A stretch of DNA of 64,000 bases from contig NC_081545.1 of assembly GCF_901000735.1 (NCBI RefSeq), forward strand, positions 27,371,513 through 27,435,512, given 5' to 3'. The notes below the pieces were generated by a model. The model did not search any database and had not been told where the DNA came from. It worked only from the letters and a program-made list of their open reading frames with translations. Of the stretch, positions 47,127-59,828 are shown piece after piece. The translations under genes and the position numbers were made by a program. This DNA is from Corylus avellana (Eukaryota; Streptophyta; Magnoliopsida; Fagales; Betulaceae). Every line of letters begins with the position of its first letter. The stretch's first letter is position 1.

Positions 47127-47575
47127 TATTTGGAGTTGAACTCAAACTCAAGTCCTGAATTTTAAATTTTAAAAATTAATCTAGTTATAAATAACTAAAT
47201 CATAAATTTGCATAGAAATTTTATATTAGATTTTTTAAGATTTTTAATACTATTTTCATTTTTTATGGTATGTGACACATGTCAGGTCTTTTTTTTTTTT
47301 TTTTTTAGTAAAACTTCGAACCATATGGACTAAAAATGCATGTCCTTTTTTTTTTTTTTTTTATGGTGGGGGGCTTTATTGCGATGGGATTTGGTAGTAA
47401 ATTAATTGGAAGGACAATCACAGAACACACGATATGTCGTCGAATGCAGAACAAAAAATTAATTGGCTTGCAGAAGATTAATTCGATTGACAATGACAAT
47501 GGCTTGCAGAAGATTAAGTCAAATTTGGGAGCTATTAGCATTACTCGGAGAGTGGGTGGCCTATAGTGTTTCACT

Positions 47576-47608
<33 letters not shown>

Positions 47609-47849
47609 GGGAATTGTTAGGTATTTTACTGGTCCTAGGTATATTAGGTATATATTATTTTTTTAAAATCCGATGAGAGAATAAGAACCAGTTTTTTTTT
47701 TTTTTTTAAATAATATCCACTTATAATGATGAGAACATTATAAAAACACATAACATATATATCCTAATCAAATGAAGAAAAGGAAAAAGGATTACAAAGG
47801 GGGGTCCCTCCCACTCTTAATCCTAATGGAGGAGAGAAAAGAGAAACAA
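47127..47849. other. Non-coding part of copy B
   Basis: AT-rich sequence with poly-T tracts (47288, 47347, 47693) and a TG/TA microsatellite at 47579-47608. A short inverted pair of frames at 47305-47574 has no family features. No gene seen. Confidence 0.5.
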
Positions 47850-48300
47850 ACGAGAATGCTTCAAAACATATTATAGAAAGCAATTCATTTAGCAACCGAG
47901 TATCTTCTCGAGTTAGCACATCTTAAAACTTTCGATGCAGTCTAACTAGTAAACAGCAGAAGATGCAAGCCAATATCAGCTATTCTCAGGGCACATAGCC
48001 AATCCTAAAAGAGATGATCTTTATTGATGACAATGATGAAGAGCTAAAAATTCCCTTCAAAGATAATAGAGGAACAACCAAGTTTAGCAGCAAAAGTACT
48101 TGCCAAGAGGGCAACATTGGCTTCCCCTGCCGTGGCATCTAGATGGAGTAACTTCTTGGTACGTGCAGCCATGATTAGACCCGTGTGATCACTAACGACC
48201 ACAAATGCAACACTGAGCATGGGCGAATGACAACATCAAAATTAGCTTTCAAGAAACTTTGGGGGCGGAGGGAACCAAGCTTCATGGACAAAAGCTGAGT
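47850..48300 (-). pseudogene. LINE RNase H (RVT_3-type) relic, copy B
   Basis: On the minus strand, from 48295: WFPPPPKFLKANFDVVIRP, then after a one-base shift VVSDHTGLIMAARTKKLLHL, GEANVALLASTFAAKLG and CSSIIFEGNF, followed by stops and an ASKVLRCANSR stretch ending near 47900. This is the RNase H-like domain found at the 3' end of many plant LINE ORF2 proteins. It carries several stops and shifts and no upstream RT, so it is dead. Confidence 0.7.
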
Positions 48301-48308
48301 CATGCCAG

Positions 48309-48311
<3 letters not shown>

Positions 48312-48352
<41 letters not shown>
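48312..48352. repeat. (TA)n microsatellite (copy B)
   Basis: About 20 TA units; the matching run in copy C is at 55137-55178. Useful as a length marker for telling the copies apart. Confidence 0.95.
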
Positions 48353-48358
<6 letters not shown>

Positions 48359-49796
48359 CACATGTATCAGTAACTCCTTTAAACAAAGGATTTTGAATTG
48401 ACGAGATAAGGAAGATAAAAACCTGTAGGAATCAACGTCTATTTGTATATAAGTCCAAATTTCTACAAAGTCCAAGGTGACCACTGGATGTTTGAATAAA
48501 AGATACAATAAAACAAACCAAAAAAGAAAAGAAAAAAAAAACATCTCGTAATATATCTAACAGACTAACAAGAAGATTATTAGAAGGAACGGGTGGACGA
48601 AAAGAGATATACAAAAGGGGAAAGATACAAGGAGAAGCGCACATGAAAAGATATAGAGACAAGGAAATAAAATGAAAAGGCAAGTTTGCTCCATGTTTTG
48701 AGGATGTTTAATGACTTCTAAGAAGATTCTTTGCTTGATAAGAAAGCAGCATAACCTTTAAACTGGTTTCAATTTCTTCTAATTTACTTTAATAAGTGCC
48801 AAGTTACATATCTTATATGTTTTCTTTAATTTTTTAATAGTTATTTATTGTCATTTCACTAATTTAAAAATTTAAACATTAATTTTTTAAAAACCTAAAA
48901 ATGTTAAATGATACTTGTCACTTATTAGAGTAGATTGAACAAAATCTCCTCCAAATTAAGTTGCAAGTGCACGAGAATATAGGAGGTTGTAAAATGAACT
49001 CGATCAGTCCCCTACCCATACAAAATCTAAGAAAATTGTTGAGATTCCTAATTATAGAGACTAAAATTTATTTTATGAATTACTTACCAGACTATGTATA
49101 TGGATCATGTTTGTGAAAAGTAAAATAATCTAATGATCAATGTTATTCTCTGGCTTTATCTTATCTTTTGGCTTAGCTTCTCTTATTTTGGGTGAGGACA
49201 AGATTATAGCTTCAACTGTAGAATCATTTACAACATTATGGTTAACATAGGGGATCCCGAATCAAAAGGTTTTAGATACAATATTGAAGTCAGTGTAAGA
49301 AATTAAAAATATTCTCTAAAAATGAAAATATTGACCGCGATAATTTCTCTTATAAAAATGATCAAAGGAAGTTTGTTGCTGAGAGGCCTACGCACTTTTG
49401 AACCAACCCACTGGAAGCTTGCGGCCCAGATAATGTGCTATTGTTGAAGGCTTATGGCCCAACGGATGCGGTACTGCTGGAAGCCTGTTGCTCAGCCCAC
49501 AGTCATTGTTCCCATATCATACTTCGTTGAGAGCTTGGTAACCCATACAACGCAGCGGTGGTGAATCTACTATAACTGCTTTTTCCCTCCAAAAGTTTCT
49601 CCAGTCTACTATTTACTCATTTCCCGAAGACCTAGAAGGCTAAAACCTCTCTCTCTCTCTCTCTCTGGAGCAATCGTAAGGTTGGTTTGATTAAATTAAA
49701 TAGAATATTTCCCTTTCTCTCTCAGTAAAACCTATTTTGGTTCCAATTCAAAGAACAGAATTTTGATCTGAATTGCATTTCTCTGTGAATTCGCAG

Positions 49797-50919
49797 ATGG
49801 ACGAGTACTTGCAGTACATGAAGACTTTGCGCTCTCAGATGAACGGTACCTCTCTCTCTCTCTCTCAAAATCAGAAGAGTAATTAAGAGGATTCGATAGA
49901 GTTACAGCGATTTGTAACAATGACTGAAATGAATATTGACAGATGTGGAGGATCAAGCGGCGAAGATTTCTGTCGAAGAGCAAATGCAGTTAACCACTAT
50001 TCAAACCATGGAAAATGATCTCAATTCTGGTTAGCCTGCTTAATTATCTTCACATTGTTTTCCTACATGTATGTAGTACAGTGTCAATGCATGTGCATGT
50101 GTTTCATACTGATTTTTCTGAAAAATTCTGATGCATATTAGGCTGAACATTTTGTAGTATTTCGTCTGGTTAAATGAATGAAGATTTTTAAGGAATATTA
50201 TGGATTTTGAAAAATAAACATAAATTTGCCAGTGGCTTTTATCTCTTCCTTTGGCTTGTTTAATCTAAGGGTATACGGAGACGTTTAATTTCTTTGGAAC
50301 TGTTAGAGGCCTTCTGTTTGAGGTTTAATCCCAAACAGGCCCTAAGTCCTCTTTTGAATGCACTTTTGTGGAATATGGATATTGATTTTTACTTGGATCT
50401 AGTATCTCTCTCTCTCTCTTCTTTTTTTGTTTTATTTTATTTATTTTTTTTGTTTTATTTTTTTTTTTCTGAAGTGACATTTTTTAGATATTAGAAGGAA
50501 GTTAATTGGTACTGACTCAACAATATGTACGCATGTCAATAAATTAATTGCTTTGATGTGGCCACAAACTTGTTATAGTTCTCCATTAAAAACCCTAACA
50601 AAGTGTGTACAGAGTGAGTGATTTGATAACGGCGTTTACCTTAAAGGAATGATTTAACAAGTTTTAAACCCTTTGGAGCATTTTGAAAAAGGTTAAATCC
50701 CATAGACCTCTCCAATAATTTTCCCTTAAAATACATGAAGTGTTGTTTGTTAATGATACTATTTTTAGGTTTTTTTGCTTTGTTCAATTATCTTTCTTGG
50801 ATTGTCTTTCATGAAAGAGTTTTTAATGTTCTAATAGATAACAAGTCACAATATAGACTACTAATTGGACTTTATACAGGTCAATGTTAGAATTGATGAG
50901 CAAACAGGTCAAACTGAAG
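49797..50919 (+). pseudogene. Truncated copy of the coiled-coil gene (copy B)
   Basis: Exons equivalent to 1 (49797-49845), 2 (49943-50029) and 7 (50880-50919) are present with splice sites. Exons 3-6 are deleted, and the sequence then runs into a gap before exon 8. Exon 7 encodes RIDEQTGQTEG here against RIDEETGQTEG in copy A. Exon 2 ends in phase 1 (29 codons plus one base from the start), whereas exon 7 begins in phase 0, so direct splicing would break the frame. Almost certainly non-functional. Confidence 0.8.
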
Positions 50920-51279
50920 GTATGGCTCTTGGAGTTCTTAATGTAGTTAAGGTAGTTGTGGACTTCTTACAGCCCCGCCCCAATGGGGACGTGCAGCCCA
51001 CTTTTATTTTGTTTTGGTCTTTGAAGTTCCCCTCAATGGTCAGCAGGGATTGTAATCAGTTAGCTAAAATTGATCTCTTTCATTGAAACTCTTCTAAAAC
51101 ATTAGTTGGTAATTTTATATATTTATATATATATATATATTGCACCTAGATCCATGAAAATGCGAGCCGTTGATTTTTTCCTGAAACAAGGGAAGAGTAA
51201 AGGAGCACCATATTCTTTTTTCTTTTTCGTTTGTATTTGATTGGTAATTTACTCACACATCAATGGGTTATGAAACTGA

Positions 51280-51379
51280 NNNNNNNNNNNNNNNNNNNNN
51301 NNNNNNNNNNNNNNNNNNNNNNNNNNNNNNNNNNNNNNNNNNNNNNNNNNNNNNNNNNNNNNNNNNNNNNNNNNNNNNN
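51280..51379. other. Assembly gap (100 N) between copies B and C
   Basis: Exactly 100 N, separating two nearly identical sequences. This is the pattern expected where an assembler or scaffolder has placed two haplotypes, or two recent duplicates, side by side. Confidence 0.99.
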
Positions 51380-52535
51380 ATATCGGTTATTCCCCAACAG
51401 CGAAAGAGAGAGGAAAATCAAGGAGATATTTTTGGTGGCGGTGATAATTGGGAAGTAAGAGGGAAGGAGAGGTGCTTTTAATTTTTAACCTGGACTGATG
51501 AAGCGGCAACTTTTGAGCCATTCATTAGCATCGAGCGATCACAACCTGATAAATTGGGTGAGTGGTTCAGTTAACCTTATAATCAACTAGAAGAATTAGT
51601 TAAATCACTTTTATAATCATATCATGTTAATTAATTTGTAAAAATTTTATAATAAAATTCGTACTGCCCCAACAACATTACTGTTCTTTTGAATGTAACA
51701 CCTTTTTTTAAAAAAAAACAAATAAAAAAAAAAAAATCATGACTGAGATGCTAAAATATGAAAGGTATCCATCATTCATTAATTGCATCTTTCTAAAAAC
51801 AACCATTGACATTGACTGTTAGAGGGACAAAATTGTTATATTTAACTAAAAAGCCATCTTATAACATCTGTTAGAAATGCTCTTAGATATATTTCGGAAC
51901 AACTCTCTCCAGAAAGCTAGCAGAACCATTTTTGAAATTACAAAATAAGTCCTTGACATTTCTAAGAACTTAATTTGCAGAAAAAATTATGTAAAAATTT
52001 GTATATTATATATTTTTCCCTTCGAAAACATTTTGTTTCCAAATACCCCAAAATATAAAATAATAGCTTACATCGATTCATTTAACAGTTTCGTATAAGT
52101 TGTCCTTAAATGAGTAACTTCATATATTATTGCCTTTCCTTCTTAGGAAAGGGTAGTGGGCCGAATCAACTTCCATTGGTACCAAAAGCGAAACCAATGA
52201 TGGTAATCATGCAAACTAGCAGTGTCCATAGCGGACAAAAAATTGCAGCAAATCGAATTTGTAGTTAATTCATACAAACTAATATAATAAAATAATGTAT
52301 ATTCCTTAACATATGAGAAGCACATGCTATTTTTTAATAACATGTACATTATTAAAAAATAACATATACTTTTTACATGTTAATGAACACATGCCAATTT
52401 ATTAAATGAATTTGTACGTTGATATATGGCCCACATGGCCATAAGGTGACGAGCCTCTTTTATATGGACAATTTTTTAAAATTTCAACCGACAGAAGATG
52501 AAGGTGGCCTAAAAGGACATTTACGAATTGAGTGG

Positions 52536-52706
52536 TGATATAAAATACACCAGTGTGAGTGAACAGCACTCATACTGATGTACTTTATAATATTATTTTT
52601 TTAATATTATTTTTTATTGTTCACTGACACTAGTGTACTTTATAATATTATTTTTTTTTATCAAAAAGTACACTAGCGCTGTTTACTCACCACGCTTGTG
52701 TACTCT
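52536..52706. mobile_element. Small foldback MITE (copy C)
   Basis: Same element and position as 45706-45876 in copy B. Confidence 0.6.
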
Positions 52707-52880
52707 AATTCACGACTCTTAGGAATTAGGACCACTTAACTTTTACGTTGGAAGATTTTATAGGTCAGGTTCATTGCACTCTTATGCATTCTTTCTCTCT
52801 CATTGAATTAGATTTGATGTCAGAGTTTTGTCTGTATTGATTATATTGTTGGACCACGCCTCCCAATAGGAAACTTGCCT

Positions 52881-53941
52881 GTGCGAAGGAAACAAGAAAG
52901 AGAAAGAAAAAAAATGCGGAAGAGAGTGGACCAAGGGGAGGCATTTCTGCTATTCATCTAAACAATACTAAGAAAAATTTCAAGAGAAGGGACGATGTAA
53001 GATATTAAGATGAACTTCAAAAGGAGAGAAGATTTAGATTTAGCTTTAATTCACGACTCTTAGGAATTAGGACCACTCAACTTTTACGTTGGAAGATTTT
53101 ATAGGTCAGGCTCACTGCACTCTTATGCTTTCTTTCTCTCTCATTGAATTAGATTTGATGTCAGAGTTTTGTTTGTATTGATTATATTGTTGGACCACGC
53201 CTCCCAACAGGAAACTTGCTTGTGCGAAGGAAACAAGAAAGAGAAAAAAAAATGTGGAAGAGAGTGGACCAAGGGGAGGCATTTTCATCTAAACAACATT
53301 AAGAAGAACTTCAAGAGAAGGGAAGATCTAAATTTAGATCTTCTCTCCTCCCTTTTTATGGTAGTAGTGCTTGGTGTTTTTTTCTGTAGGCTCCACCGGT
53401 TTTCGTTTATAAGAATTACTTTAGATCTAGTTTGTAGATCCAGATCTAGTCTATTCAACTTTAGATCTGATCGTTTTCTTCAGTCAAGACCTGTCTTTCG
53501 AAAGGATGTCTAAGATGTCGTGCTTCTCCATTGATGCTTGTGAGAGTTTTTGTTTTTGTTTTTTGTTGTTGTTGTTTTTATTTTATAGTCCTAGCCGTTG
53601 AGCTGAGGACGTGAATAATGCTTTTGGCTTTCAGGTCAAGAGGGGAATGGTTTGGGTGTGAGTTTTTTGCTCATACCTGAAAAATGGCTTCCTGTGCTCC
53701 CTGAAGTAGTCTGTGTTAGTAGATTTGTTCTATAATCTGAAGATCAGGCTGTGATAGCGAATATTTGACGTCATAAATTGCTTTTTCATTGCAAGATCTA
53801 TTATGTTTTTGATTTTTTGACGTGTAATATTTTAGCTTCGGTTATGATCTTGTAGAACTGTATGTTCTGTGATTGTAAGAGTTTTTATGCTCTTGAATAT
53901 TATTAATGAAATTAGATTGATTTTCCCTTAAAAGAAAAAAA
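52881..53941 (+). mobile_element. Truncated LINE-like retroposon (copy C)
   Basis: Counterpart of 46051-47115, with the GAAACTTGCCT repeats at 52870-52880 and 53942-53952. The A-rich tail is shorter than in B (AAAAGAAAAAAAG), a difference expected of separate alleles or duplicates. Confidence 0.5.
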
Positions 53942-54400
53942 GAAACTTGCCTTATTTGGAGTTGAACTCAAACTCAAGTCCTGAATTTTAAATTTTAAAA
54001 ATTAATCTAGTTATAAATAACTAAATCATAAATTTGCATAGAAATTTTATATTAGATTTTTTAAGACTTTTAATACTATTTTCATTTTTTATGGTATGTG
54101 ACACATGTCAGGTCCTTTTTTTTTTTTTTTTAGTAAAACTTCGAACCATATGGACTAAAAATGCATGTCCTTTTTTTTTTTTTTTTTATGGTGGGGGGCT
54201 TTATTGCGATGGGATTTGGTAGTAAATTAATTGGAAGGACAATCACAGAACACACGATATGTCGTCGAATGCAGAACAAAAAATTAATTGGCTTGCAGAA
54301 GATTAATTCGATTGACAATGACAATGGCTTGCAGAAGATTAAGTCAAATTTGGGAGCTATTAGCATTACTCGGAGAGTGGGTGGCCTATAGTGTTTCACT

Positions 54401-54433
<33 letters not shown>

Positions 54434-54684
54434 GGGAATTGTTAGGTATTTTACTGGTCCTAGGTATATTAGGTATATATTATTTTTTTAAAATCCGATG
54501 AGAGAATAAGAACCAGTTTTTTTTTTTTTTTTAAATAATATCCACTTATAATGATGAGAACATTATAAAAACACATAACATATATATCCTAATCAAATGA
54601 AGAAAAGGAAAAAGGATTACAAAGGGGGGTCCCTCCCACTCTTAATCCTAATGGAGGAGAGAAAAGGGAAACAAACGAGAATAC

Positions 54685-55130
54685 TTCAAAACATATTATA
54701 GAAAGCAATTCATTTAGCAACCGAGTATCTTCTCGAGTTAGCACATCTTAAAACTTTCGATGCAGTCTAACCAGTAAACAGCAGAAGATGCAAGCCAATA
54801 TCAGCTATTCTCAGGGCACATAGCCAATCCTAAAAGAGATGATCTTTATTGATGACAATGATGAAGAGCTAAAAATTCCCTTCAAAGATAATAGAGGAAC
54901 AACCAAGTTTAGCAGCAAAAGTACTTGCCAAGAGGGCAACATTGGCTTCCCCTGCCGTGGCATCTAGATGGAGTAACTTCTTGGTACGTGCAGCCATGAT
55001 TAGACCCGTGTGATCACTAACGACCACAAATGCAACACTGGGCATGGGCGAATGACAACATCAAAATTAGCTTTCAAGAAACTTTGGGGGCGGAGGGAAC
55101 CAAGCTTCATGGACAAAAGCTGAGTCATGC
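54685..55130 (-). pseudogene. LINE RNase H (RVT_3-type) relic, copy C
   Basis: Counterpart of 47850-48300, with the same shift and stops and a few single-base differences (for example IRPCPVL for IRPCSVL). The decay therefore predates duplication. Confidence 0.7.
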
Positions 55131-55133
55131 CAG

Positions 55134-55183
<50 letters not shown>

Positions 55184-56651
55184 CACATGTATCAGTAACT
55201 CCTTTAAACAAAGGATTTTGAATTGACGAGATAAGGAAGATAAAAACCTGTAGGAATCAACGTCTATTTGTATATAAGTCCAAATTTCTACAAAGTCCAA
55301 GGTGACCACTGGATGTTTGAATAAAAGATACAATAAAACAAACCAAAAAAGAAAAGAAAAAAAAAAACATCTCGTAATATATCTAACAGACTAACAAGAA
55401 GATTATTAGAAGGAACGGGTGGACGAAAAGAGATATACAAAAGGGGAAAGATACAAGGAGAAGCGCACATGAAAAGTTATAGAGACAAGGAAATAAAATG
55501 AAAAGGCAAGTTAAGATATAGAGACAAGGAAATAAAATGAAAAGGCAAGTTTGCTCCATGTTTTGAGGATGTTTAATGACTTCTAAGAAGATTCTTTGCT
55601 TGATAAGAAAGCAGCATAACCTTTAAACTGGTTTCAATTTCTTCTAATTTACTTTAATAAGTGCCAAGTTACATATCTTATATGTTTTCTTTAATTTTTT
55701 AACAGTTATTTATTGTCATTTCACTAATTTAAAAATTCAAACTTTAATTTTTTAAAAACCTAAAAATGTTAAATGATACTTGTCACTTATTAGAGTAGAT
55801 TGAACGAAATCTCCTCCAAGTGCACGAGAATATAGGAGGTTGTAAAAGGAACTCGATCAGTCCCCTACCCATACAAAATCTAAGAAAATTGTCGAGATTC
55901 CTAATTATAGAGACTAAAATTTATTTTATGAATTACTTACCAGACTATGTATATGGATCATGTTTGTGAAAAGTAAAATAATCTAATGATCAATGTTATT
56001 CTCTGGCTTTATCTTATCTTTTGGCTTAGCTTCTCTTATTTTGGGTGAGGACAAGATTATAGCTTCAACTGTAGCATCATTTACAACATTATGGTTAACA
56101 TAGGGGATCCCGAATCAAAAGGTTTTAGATACAATATTGAAGTCAGTGTAAGAAATTAAAAATATTCTCTAAAAATGAAAATATTGACCGCGATAATTTC
56201 TCTTATAAAAATGATCAAAGGAAGTCTGTTGCTGAGACGCCTACGCACTTTTGAACCATCCCACTTGGAGCTTGCGGCCCAGATGATGTGCTATTGTTGA
56301 AGGCTTATGGCCCAACGGATGTGGTACTTCTGGAAGCCTGTTGCTCAGCCCACAGTCATTGTTCCCATATCATACTTCGTTGAGAGCGGTAACCCATACA
56401 ACGCAGCGGTGGTGAATCTACTATAACTGCTTTTTCCCTCCAAAAGTTTCTCCAGTCTTCTATTTACTCATTTCCCAAAGACCTAGAAGGCTAAAAGCTC
56501 TCTCTCTCTCTCTCTCTCTCTGGAGCAATCGTAAGGTTGGTTTGATTAAATTAAATAGAATATTTCCCTTTCTCTCTCAGTAAAACCTATTTTGGTTCCA
56601 ATTCAAAGAACAGAATTTTGATCTGAATTGAATTTCTCTGTGAATTCGCAG

Positions 56652-58984
56652 ATGGACGAGTACTTGCAGTACATGAAGACTTTGCGCTCTCAGATGAACG
56701 GTACCTCTCTCTCTCTCTCTCTCAAAATCAGAAGAGTAATTAAGAGGATTCGATAGAGTTACAGCGATTTGTAACAATGACTGAAATGAATATTGACAGA
56801 TGTGGAGGATCAAGCGGCGAAGATTTCTGTCGAAGAGCAAATGCAGTTAACCACTATTCAAACCATGGAAAACGATCTCAATTCTGGTTAGCCTGCTTAA
56901 TTATCTTCACATTGTTTTCCTACATGTATGTACTACAGTGTCAATGTATGTGCAAGTTTTTCATACTGATTTTTCTGAAAAATTCTGATGCATATTAGGC
57001 TGAACATATTGTAGTATTTTGTCTGGTTAAATGAATGAAGATTTGTAAGGAATATTATGGATCTTGAAAAATAAACATAAATTTGCCAGTGGCCTATATC
57101 TCTTCCTTTGGCTTGTTTAATCTAGAGTATACGGAGTAACGGAGAGGTTTAATTTCTTTGGAACTGTTAGAGGCCTTCTTGATTCTGTACTCTCTGCGTG
57201 CTATTTTATTTTTCTTCTTGTTTTATTTCTCAATGATTAAGGTTTTCAAGCCTTGATTATTTACAGAGTAGTTTGGAATGAGTACTATTTTTCGTTTTTA
57301 TAATTTTGCAGTTGTTTCCGATGCTTATTACTGTTAATATTGTATTTATTGTTGTTGCTATTATTATCATCATCAATATTATTGTTGTTATTCTGCATTC
57401 TTTATTTCAGCATTCGAGTTAGATAAATTTATTGAATTCTGGAATGAAAAGCATATGAAATGCATCTCTTTGTTAAAGCTGTCTAATTTTTATCCTTGTT
57501 TGCTAACATTCTAAGCTTTTTATCATTATTTTGCAGCAAAATCTGAAACAAAGCAACTTAAAGAAGATACTGAGCTAATGATGAAGGCGAAGGGTCAAAT
57601 ATGCTCAAAGATTTTGGAAAAACAGAGAAAGTTTGCCTCTCTGGAGTCTGATTCATCCTCGCTTACGCAGGTGCCCCCTCCCCTGTGTGCGCGCACACAT
57701 GTCTATGTTCAAGCCTCTAGTCGTAAATACATGTGTTGCTCAAGATAGCTCAGAAACATATACAAAGAAGTAATTAATATTTGAAAGAAAGCCTCTTATT
57801 TTGTGATGACGTACTTGTCTCTTTTCTGGGAAAAAGTGATGCTTAGCATTCTAGGGATGCTGTCCATTTTGTGTACACACTAACTTGCTTAATATCTGTG
57901 CCATGCTTATACACGGAGAGCTAATACGCCTAGCAACATAGGCACCTGCTCAATAGCTACCCTTCCTTCAATGTACCAACTGTACAATAAGATGTTCATA
58001 GATTGGTAGTCAGAAGAAAGATTGTCATAATAATACTTCCTTTTTTACCTGGTATGTTTATGCAAGTGTAATATTCTACTTCTTAATGTCATTATTTCAT
58101 TATTTGCTTCTTCTGTACATAGTTAGATTCTTTGTAGTACAGATACTCAAGAGTTAATAATTAGCTGTGAATTGTATAATCTGAGCAAAAGGTTCATTTG
58201 AGTACCGTAGAACTTAACAATTGTACAAAAAGAAAAAAGAACAAAGAAAAAAAAGAAAAGAGATCCTTTAATTTTGTACGAGAAGGACAACGCGCCACTC
58301 AAGGCATTCTAAAGCCCAAAATTACTTTGTAAGTAAGTGAAAAATAAACATGTTTCACTGAAGGTTACTTTGTTACTTTTCAGTGGACTACCTCGAGAGG
58401 GGTAAATGGGGGTGTTAAACAAGAGAAACTGATTTGAGAATCATGATCCTTAACGACTCAATAACCTTATACTAGGCTTTGAGAGGTAGAAATGGTTTGC
58501 ATATAAGGGATACCACATACAGTTTTTTTTTTTTTTTTTTTTTGACAAATAAGGATGTATTTCACAAGATTAATTAGTCACTGGACAAACAGTTTGGTAC
58601 CTATGTGCTATTTTCTTGGTTTTAACCCTGATTCATTAATAAACAGACATTTGAGCTCATTCAACAACAAAGAGCCAACTTATCTACCAAATTAATGGAG
58701 AAGAGGTAATTCGAAGCACAACCTGCGGCAATTGAAGTGCATGAAATATTGTTAACAATTATCAATGCAATTTGTTCACAATAACAGCACTTACTACACC
58801 AAGGTTGCAGAGGATATGAATGCCAAATTACAGCAACAACAGGTTTGATTCTGATAGTTCTCTTCTTGTAAGTTTTAATGTTCTATTTCAACACTCCAAC
58901 CTTCAATTGATGGTCTCCTTAAATTTTTGTTAGGATTGGGTCGAGTCTAAAAAACCTAGCAGAGAACTGGAAGAGCATGATTTG
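56652..58984 (+). pseudogene. 3'-truncated copy of the coiled-coil gene (copy C)
   Basis: Exons 1-6 are present at 56652-56700, 56800-56886, 57537-57670, 58647-58705, 58788-58842 and 58934-58984, with the same phases and splice sites as copy A, and no stop. Exons 7-12 are missing, because the sequence switches to an SPS fragment at 59827. A transcript could still make about 145 residues of coiled coil. Exon 4 reads ELIQQQRAN against ELIQQERAN in A. It could be a pseudogene, a new truncated gene, or an assembly artefact. Confidence 0.75.
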
Positions 58985-59408
58985 GTACTTTCTTCTACAT
59001 CAGACTTTTTTTCCTTCTTTTTCCCGCTTTCTCTTTTATAAAATATCTGTGATAGCTGTCAGCTGGCCTCTATGAGCCCAATTGGACTCAGCAGAAGGCA
59101 ATAACGAGCTGAAGTATGTTTGTTGGAGTTCTTTCTAAATTGCTTTAGTAGCATTTTGTACAGTCTGCCTCACTTTTTGATTTTTGGTAAAGCTTAAATT
59201 GAAGACTAGGCTGAGGAATTATTTCCCACCATTGAAATAGTACTACTAAATAGACATCCTTTAGGTGATACCTGGCCGTATCTGATGTGTGTGTGTCTGT
59301 GCATCTATAGTTGTATCCACAAGCCTACAAAATCTTGTGATTCTGTATTTGCTGAATGCCTGTTCTTGATTTCCCTGGTATCTTGTCCTAAATTGTTCAT
59401 TTTACTAA

Positions 59409-59632
59409 GAATTTGTTTGGGATTGCATTTGAGAAATAGAGCTTTTAAGTCAAAAAGCGCTTTTGGGCAAAAGCTTTATTTTTAAGCTTTTGCCAAAAGT
59501 GTGTTTTTGCCATTTTTAGGCTTTTTGGACACTTAAAAGCACTTTTAATTTTTTTACCAAATCAATATTTTTTTCTTCAAACGGACTTTTTGGGTGTTAA
59601 TAGGCACCTCAAATGCAATCCCAAACAGGCCC
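59409..59632. mobile_element. Tourist-like MITE in copy C
   Basis: 224 bases, the inverted counterpart of 36068-36291, flanked by TAA at 59406-59408 and 59633-59635. Only its right end (CCCAAACAGGCCCTAA) remains in copy B at 50331, so the B deletion has one breakpoint inside this MITE. Confidence 0.85.
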
Positions 59633-59828
59633 TAAGTCCTCTCCTGAATGCACTTTTGTGGAATATGGATATTGATTTTTACTTAGATCTAGTATCTCTC
59701 TCTCTTTTTTTGTTTTTTTTTTGTTTTTTTTTTTTTTTCTGAAGTGATATTTTTTAAATATTATAAAGAAGTTAACTGGTACTGACTCAACAATATGTAC
59801 ACATGTCAATAAATTACTTGCTTTGATG

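Larger units (their letters stand above)
44611..51279 (+). repeat. Segmental duplication copy B
   Basis: From TTGGGAAGTAAGAGGG at 44611 to about 50316 it is nearly identical to copy C, with an offset of about 6.83 kb. After a junction at 50317-50330 it resumes at the equivalent of C 59620 and continues, matching the reverse complement of 36080-35165 in copy A, up to the gap. Compared with C it lacks about 2.4 kb, including exons 3-6 of the coiled-coil gene. Differences from C are mostly single bases and short indels. Confidence 0.92.
51443..59828 (+). repeat. Segmental duplication copy C
   Basis: It starts with ATTGGGAAGTAAGAGGG matching copy B, and from about 55810 it is also the reverse complement of copy A (39930 down to about 35880). 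It retains coiled-coil exons 1-6 with introns, then jumps at about 59827 from the A-equivalent of 35880 directly to the A-equivalent of SPS 31438, a deletion of about 4.4 kb relative to the parent order. It has a short local duplication at 55500-55545 (AGATATAGAGACAAGGAAAT) that B lacks. Confidence 0.92.

Noticed and set aside
48175..48544. Tyr-Ile-rich peptides across the TA repeats
   Set aside because: Microsatellite translation; no gene.
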